This document shows positions 52,454 through 56,884 of a DNA stretch of 56,884 nt, one piece after another. How positions within the stretch are numbered: position 1 is the stretch's first letter; every line of letters begins with the position of its first letter. Made by a program: the position numbers and the translations under genes. Below the pieces are notes generated by a model, which was given only the letters and a program-made list of their open reading frames with translations, was not told the DNA's origin and made no database searches. The stretch covers positions 1 to 56,884 of the forward strand of contig NZ_CALUWS010000013.1 in assembly GCF_944324525.1 (NCBI RefSeq), in the 5' to 3' direction. This DNA is from an uncultured Desulfovibrio sp. (GTDB lineage: Bacteria; Desulfobacterota; Desulfovibrionia; Desulfovibrionales; Desulfovibrionaceae).

Positions 52454-53929
52454 CTATTCCTTCTCCAGCTTGCCCACGAGGGAAAGGGTGAAGTAGGCGC
52501 CCATATACTTGAAGTGCGGGCGCACGCTTAAGGAGACGCGATACCAGCCCGGATCCCCTTCGACGTCCGAGACCACGATGCGCGCATCGCGCAGGGGGCG
52601 GCGGCTGCGGGTATCGGCGCTGGGATTCTCCTGGTCGGCGACGTATTGCCGGATCCAGGTGTTCAGCTCCCTTTCCAGATCCGAGCGTTCCTTCCACGAG
52701 CCGATGTTTTCGCGCTGCAGCACCTTGATGTAGTGGGCAAGGCGGGAAATGATGAACAGGTAAGGCAGCTGCGTGCCCAGACGGTAGTTGAGCTCGGCGT
52801 TCTTGCCTTCTTCGGAAATGCCGAAATACTTGGGCTTCTGGCAGGAGTTGGCCGAGAAGAAAGCCGCATTGTCCGAGCCCTTGCGCATAGTCAGCGCAAT
52901 GAAGCCCTGTTCGGCAAGTTCGTATTCGCGGCGGTCGGAAATGAGGACTTCGGTGGGGATCTTCATCTCGATGTCGCCGAGGCTCTCATAGAGGTGGATG
53001 GGCAGGTCCTCCACGGCGCCGCCGGAGCGGGGGCCGATGATGTTGGCGCACCAGCGGTAGCGGGCGAAGCTGTCGGTAAGGCGCGTGGCGAAGGCGAAGG
53101 CCGTGTTGCCCCAGAGGAAATTGGCGTGGTTGTCGTCCACGGTTTCCTTGTAGACAAAGGCCCGGACCGGGTTTTCCTCCGGGTCGTAGGGCTGGCGCAG
53201 GAGAAAGCGGGGCACGGTCAGGCCCACATAGCGGGAATCTTCCGACTCGCGGAAGGCGTTCCACTTCGTGTACGCGGGGCTGGTGAAAATGTCCTGAAGA
53301 TCCTTGAGCGCGGGCAGGCGCTGGAAGGAACCGTCCCCCAGGCCGAAAAAGGAAGGCGCGGCCGCCGCGATGAAGGGAGCGTGCGCCATGGTGGCCACGC
53401 TGGCCACGCTCTGGAGCAGGCGCATGTCCATGGCGGTGGGGGTGAAATAGTAATTGCCGATGATGGCGCCTACCGGATGCCCGCCGAACTGGCCGTATTC
53501 CGCCGTGTATATCTGCTTGTACAGGCTGGACTGGGCGATCTCGGGCGAGTCGATAAAGTCGTCCAGAAGCTCGTCCTTGGTGATGTTGAGCATCTCGACG
53601 GTGATGTTTTCCCGGAAATCCGTACGGTCCACCAGCAGCTTGAGGCCGCGCCAGGCGGATTCCATTTCCTGAAAGACCTTGTCGTGCAGCACTTCGTCCA
53701 TCTGGGCGGACAGACGGCGGTCGATCTCCGCGATCATGTGGTCAACGGCCGCCTTGCGGACTTTCTCGCCGGCGTGGACAGGCTTCAGCATCTCCTCGAT
53801 GAAGGCGCTGATGCCCAGACGGGCGGCCTCATATCCTTCGTCCTCGGGCGTCAGGGAGGTCTGGCTGATGATGGAATCAAGCAGCGAAGACCCCGTGGAC
53901 TGGCTTGTTTGCTCCTGCAACTGACTCAT
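52454..53929 (-). CDS. tssC: T6SS sheath large subunit TssC (VipB)
   Basis: 491 aa, standard length. Signatures: the N-terminal ID helix LLDDFIDSPEIAQSSLYKQIYTAEYGQFGG, GAIIGNYYFT, FIAAAAPSFFGLGDGSF, VGLTVPRFLLRQPYDP, and LPYLFIISRLAHYIKVLQRENIGSWKERSDLERELNTWI (key parts cited). With TssB it forms the contractile sheath around the Hcp tube; the start lies 29 bp after the tssB stop. Very confident. Confidence 0.97.
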   Translation of the reverse strand: MSQLQEQTSQSTGSSLLDSIISQTSLTPEDEGYEAARLGISAFIEEMLKPVHAGEKVRKAAVDHMIAEIDRRLSAQMDEVLHDKVFQEMESAWRGLKLLVDRTDFRENITVEMLNITKDELLDDFIDSPEIAQSSLYKQIYTAEYGQFGGHPVGAIIGNYYFTPTAMDMRLLQSVASVATMAHAPFIAAAAPSFFGLGDGSFQRLPALKDLQDIFTSPAYTKWNAFRESEDSRYVGLTVPRFLLRQPYDPEENPVRAFVYKETVDDNHANFLWGNTAFAFATRLTDSFARYRWCANIIGPRSGGAVEDLPIHLYESLGDIEMKIPTEVLISDRREYELAEQGFIALTMRKGSDNAAFFSANSCQKPKYFGISEEGKNAELNYRLGTQLPYLFIISRLAHYIKVLQRENIGSWKERSDLERELNTWIRQYVADQENPSADTRSRRPLRDARIVVSDVEGDPGWYRVSLSVRPHFKYMGAYFTLSLVGKLEKE

Positions 53930-53958
53930 GCGTTCATGCTCCTTGGCGGCGGCGCCCG

Positions 53959-54528
53959 CTACTTGTCGTTATCGCCGGAGGGGGCGTCGCCGGACGCGTC
54001 CTCACCCGGTTGATCGGGACCCTTGCCGGATTCCCCGTCGGAAAGGGAGATATTGAGTTCCTCCATGATCTGGCGTCGCTGGCGCTCATCATGCAGGGCG
54101 TCCTCCAGCGCGGCGCGGAAGGCCGGGACATTGCCGAGAGGCCCCTTGAGCGAGATCAGCGCGTCCCGCAGCTTGAGCAGGCTGTTCATCTCGGGGATCT
54201 GGCGCGCCACGCCTTCCGGCTCAAAGTCGCGCAGGCTCTGGAAGGAAAGACTGACCGGCAGGTCGCCGGGATCCTCGCTGTCCGTCAGCCTGTTGCGTAC
54301 CGAAAGCCGCACTTCCAGATTCTGCTTTGCCATCACGTCGGCAAAATTGTTCTTGTTGACGCTTACGGGCTTTCTGTCGATAAGCGGCCTGCCGTCATGG
54401 CGCTGCAGAAAATCGCCCACGACCATGACCTTGAGCGGCAGTTCTATCTCTTCCTGCGCGCCGCCGGTAGCGGGGCGGAAGGTCACGTTGATCCGCTCCT
54501 TGGGAGCGATGGACGAGTCTTTGGCCAT
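53959..54528 (-). CDS. tssB: T6SS sheath small subunit TssB (VipA)
   Basis: 189 aa from 54528 (ACGGAGG upstream; the longer frame across tssA is a shadow). Contains ERINVTFRPATGG, LPLKVMVVGDFLQRHDGRPLIDRKPVSVNKNNFADVMAK (parts) and LSFQSLRDFEPEGVARQIPEM, all TssB marks. The final 25 residues (GESGKGPDQPGEDASGD) are acidic and disordered, longer than usual. Forms the sheath with TssC. Confidence 0.97.
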   Translation of the reverse strand: MAKDSSIAPKERINVTFRPATGGAQEEIELPLKVMVVGDFLQRHDGRPLIDRKPVSVNKNNFADVMAKQNLEVRLSVRNRLTDSEDPGDLPVSLSFQSLRDFEPEGVARQIPEMNSLLKLRDALISLKGPLGNVPAFRAALEDALHDERQRRQIMEELNISLSDGESGKGPDQPGEDASGDAPSGDNDK

Positions 54529-54544
54529 TGATTCCTCCGTTTGG

Positions 54545-56140
54545 TCATTCAAACAATTTGATGGCGGCTTCAGCCTGCAGGGAATAGAGGCGGCGTCGCA
54601 TGGCCTCCTGCCCCTTGCCTCCGCCGGACTGCACGAGCAGGGCCAGGATCTTCGCCCCCAATTCCGGCTCCCAGTCCAGCAGATCCCACTCTTCCAGCCG
54701 GGAATAAAGCTCCTGCAGCAGTTCCCTGCCCGCCTTGGGCCGCCCCGCACGCAGGCAGTAGCGCGCCAGCAGCAGGCCATGCAGGATCGCCTGCCGGCTT
54801 TTGCCGGAGACCCCCGGCCCGAGCGAGGCAAGGCCACGCTCGAAATTCTGTTCCTCCGCAATGGCCACGGCCTGACTGAGCAACCTGTCTTCCCGCCGCG
54901 CCTGTTCCGCATCGCCGGGCTGCGGGGAGACCTTCTTCTCTTCCTCGGTCGGTATCTTGTTGCGCAGGGTCTCCAGCCACTGGATCGTGGCGGGGGAGGC
55001 GAAGGGCGTTCCGTCATGGAATTTGTAGCCGAGCAGCTCGGGATAGCGTTGCAGGAAGCAGCGCAGTATCTGACATACGATGTCCCGCGCATCATGTATC
55101 CCCAGCGCGTCAAGGCATTGCACCACAAGATGATGGCCGTCGAACCAGAAAGGGGCCTTGCGCATGGTACGTTCGAGCTGGGGGAGCACGCTTTCGTACT
55201 GTTTGCTGCTCACGGCCGAACTGTAGGCCAGGGCCTTGTCCTGCGGCAGCACCATGCGCAACTGGGTGACTTTTTCGCCATTGGCGGGCGGAAGCTGGAC
55301 GACCGTCGTCCACAGCGCCGTCCGGTGCAGAAGATAGACGCGCCAGTCGCGGATATCCTGACTGAGGTAGTGCATGCCCAGCTGCTGGGTCTGCTCGATG
55401 GTGGCCCGCAGCAGCTGCGGCAGGATGGAATCAGGGACACGGCCGTCCCCGTCCAGATTGGCCACCACGCGGGCGCTCTCGGAAGGGAGGACGGGGGCCG
55501 GGGCGGGCGTGGGCGCGACCGGGGCGGCGGGCCTGGCGGGCGGCGTTTCCTTTTTGACAGGGATGGCGCGCAGGATATTGCGGAATGACGGCGCGGCTTC
55601 CCCCATGCGCGCATCCAGTTCTTCCTGCAGGGCTGACAGGGACTGCCGCAATGCCTCGTAGGCCTCCTGCCGTTCCACGGGAAAGCTCCCGGCGGGCATA
55701 AGGATCTCAAGCTTGCCCACCAGCCACAGCAGGGGCGCGGCCCGGCGTGCGGGACGTGTGACCGCCGGGTACAGCTCGTCCCAGCAGGTCGCTACGTAAT
55801 GGGTGGTGATCTCGATAGCTGCCGAAAGGCCGGAAATGCCGCTCTGCTCATAGACAGCCCGACACCCATAGCAAAAGACCCAGAGATCCTTGACCCTGGT
55901 CGACAGCAGGTTTGTCGCCATCTCAAGGACAAGCCCCCAGTCGGTCCGCATGTCCGGTTGCAGGCCGTCATTCTTGTTGACCTCGGCTTGCAGCGCCTCG
56001 AAAGCGGGGTCGAAGAGGATGTCCTCCCCGCCGCAGGCTGTGCCGTCAGGCAACGTCGTTTTCCACCCTTCAAACCAGCGCATAGACTTTCCTGATGCCG
56101 CGGATGCGGCAATGACCTTTCCGCTTTCGTCCGGCTCCAT
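54545..56140 (-). CDS. tssA: T6SS assembly cap protein TssA
   Basis: 531 aa. N-terminal ImpA domain: TACGGEDILFDPAFEALQAEV, TDWGLVLEMATNLLSTRVKDLWVFCYGCRAV, GLSAAIEITTHYVATCWDELYPA (key parts cited). A Pro/Ala-rich linker (about 205-225) and a C-terminal VasJ/TssA domain (245-531, ending RRRLYSLQAEAAIKLFE) follow. TssA organises baseplate docking and sheath growth. First gene of the operon. An ATG at 56083 with AGGA 6 nt upstream is an alternative start that fits the family N-terminus slightly better. Confidence 0.95.
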   Translation of the reverse strand: MEPDESGKVIAASAASGKSMRWFEGWKTTLPDGTACGGEDILFDPAFEALQAEVNKNDGLQPDMRTDWGLVLEMATNLLSTRVKDLWVFCYGCRAVYEQSGISGLSAAIEITTHYVATCWDELYPAVTRPARRAAPLLWLVGKLEILMPAGSFPVERQEAYEALRQSLSALQEELDARMGEAAPSFRNILRAIPVKKETPPARPAAPVAPTPAPAPVLPSESARVVANLDGDGRVPDSILPQLLRATIEQTQQLGMHYLSQDIRDWRVYLLHRTALWTTVVQLPPANGEKVTQLRMVLPQDKALAYSSAVSSKQYESVLPQLERTMRKAPFWFDGHHLVVQCLDALGIHDARDIVCQILRCFLQRYPELLGYKFHDGTPFASPATIQWLETLRNKIPTEEEKKVSPQPGDAEQARREDRLLSQAVAIAEEQNFERGLASLGPGVSGKSRQAILHGLLLARYCLRAGRPKAGRELLQELYSRLEEWDLLDWEPELGAKILALLVQSGGGKGQEAMRRRLYSLQAEAAIKLFE

Positions 56141-56632
56141 GCCGTTCAGCCTATCCTCGCGGATGCCACGCCGATGGTGCGGCCTTGCCGGCGCGCCGTC
56201 ACAAATATAGTTTTATTTATATCAAGACGCTTTTGTTGGCAAGGGGAAACGGTAGGAAAAGAGGAAAAAATAAAACATAGAATAAAGGTAATAGGATAGC
56301 TAAAATATGCGGGACCGGGAGATACGTCTGTTTTTTTGCCCGCTCTTCACTGGACAGCGTGCGGACGGCATCCGCGGGAAGCGGGATTGTTTCACAGGCG
56401 AGGCGCGGGGAAGAGAAGGGCGAGCGGCAACGGCGTACACCGCATGCTCTATGCAGTCAGGAAGCGTCACCATGCGGGGAAAAGGCTGCTTTGCTGCTGA
56501 TAGAACGATTCCACATGGAAAATGGGGATTGCTCTGGTAGTCGCGAGAGCGACTGCCCGCAAGCGACACACGAAAAAACCACGTTTTTTCCGTAGGATGA
56601 AGGCAGCGTCAGCATGAAAATTAGACATAATT
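56141..56632. other. Intergenic region upstream of the T6SS operon
   Basis: 492 bp. 56200-56310 is AT-rich and probably holds promoter elements. 56560-56605 has an element A-like CGAAAAAACCACGTTTTTTCCG word, and 56617-56640 has an inverted element B tail (ATTGAAATTATGTC). The frame 56307-56540 is open, but I see no ribosome site or family likeness. Confidence 0.45.
56216..56242 (-). promoter_or_regulatory. Possible promoter of the T6SS operon
   Basis: Minus strand TTGCCA (56242-56237), 15 nt, TATAAA (56221-56216; TAAATA gives a 17-nt spacing), about 80 bp before the tssA start in an AT-rich stretch. No sigma-54 -24/-12 pair was found. Weak support. Confidence 0.35.
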
Positions 56633-56884
56633 TCAATGCGAATCCGCTCTAGAATAATAGCCCGTGGCATGTGTATGGCGGCAAAAAAGCGGCCTCAGGG
56701 ACGCCTGAAGCCGCTTTTTTTCGCCATCTTGAAGGAGGAAAGAGCTGGGGGGCCGGTCAGCGGGGGCGGACTCCGCCGCCAGCTCTTGCTCGGCCTCGCG
56801 GATAAGGTCGCGGAAATCCTGTTCCATCTGCGGGGTCCAGTTGGCCCACAGGACAAAGTTGGGCTTTACTTCCCCGGGTTTGGG
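56633..56884 (-). CDS. C-terminal part of an unidentified protein (cut by the window edge)
   Basis: At least 83 residues, reading PKPGEVKPNFVLWANWTPQM then EQDFRDLIREAEQELAAESAPADRPPSS toward the stop. Charge-rich and protein-like in the first part. The last 30 codons run through the strong terminator at 56683-56721, which is unusual and may mean the true C-terminus is different (frameshift or a short gene remnant). Function not recognised. Confidence 0.45.
   Translation of the reverse strand, partial: PKPGEVKPNFVLWANWTPQMEQDFRDLIREAEQELAAESAPADRPPSSFLLQDGEKKRLQASLRPLFCRHTHATGYYSRADSH
56683..56721. terminator. Strong bidirectional rho-independent terminator
   Basis: AAAAAAGCGGCCTCAGG (56683-56699) pairs with CCTGAAGCCGCTTTTTT (56704-56720), 4-base loop, one mismatch. 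T or A runs on both sides permit termination in either direction. It separates the partial gene at the right edge from the T6SS promoter region. Confidence 0.85.

Noticed and set aside
56141-56300. Sigma-54 promoter for the T6SS operon
   Set aside because: No GG-N10-GC pair with acceptable flanks was found on the minus strand.
56307-56540. 77-codon frame upstream of the T6SS operon
   Set aside because: No ribosome site; sequence unlike a protein.

Overview
The window is a GC-rich (by eye roughly 65%) bacterial chromosomal segment. Tat-exported redox enzymes, a type VI secretion system (T6SS) and type I restriction loci together suggest a host-associated, anaerobic proteobacterium, possibly a Desulfovibrionaceae-like gut sulphate reducer. 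That placement is inference; no rRNA or other marker gene is present. No tRNA, CRISPR array or complete insertion sequence was seen.

Layout. (1) 0-6 kb: a cupin and a Tat-exported flavodoxin, a membrane diguanylate cyclase whose start lies across a CT dinucleotide tract, an FMN reductase behind a promoter buried in a perfect palindrome, and a TetR regulator. (2) 6-12.1 kb: a complete type I restriction-modification (R-M) operon, hsdR-hsdM-hsdS, on the minus strand. (3) 12.3-21.4 kb: an AraC-family activator followed by a minus-strand set of mostly exported enzymes: cyclophilin-like protein, ferredoxin-fused aldo/keto reductase, DUF6282-like hydrolase, ABM monooxygenase, SDR, two-domain carboxymuconolactone decarboxylase-like protein and two more aldo/keto reductases. 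Three promoters (cupin, CMD, AKR) share one operator, GATCAGGCAA-N4-TTGC, at a fixed 52-53 nt before a -10 box, so regions 1 and 3 look like one regulon. (4) 22-33 kb: a second, composite type I locus: small protein, one-TRD S-like protein, hsdM, RhuM, hsdS, KAP-family P-loop NTPase, hsdR and a YgjP-type metallopeptidase. (5) 33.3-56.1 kb: a compact minus-strand T6SS operon (tssA-B-C-E-F-G-H, sigma-54 activator, tagH, tssJ-K-L-M, lytic transglycosylase, PP2C phosphatase, Ser/Thr kinase, unknown protein). Hcp, VgrG and PAAR genes are absent here.

Two dispersed intergenic repeat families run through the non-T6SS part. Element A (about 140 bp, seven near-full copies) has several hairpins whose arms change together between copies. 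Element B (up to about 230 bp) has a G-rich inverted repeat and an AT-rich tail. Both often abut stop codons or lie in leaders.

The strongest leads are the AraC operator regulon with its exported redox enzymes, the covarying element A family, the likely phase-variable diguanylate cyclase, and the composite type I/KAP/RhuM defence locus.
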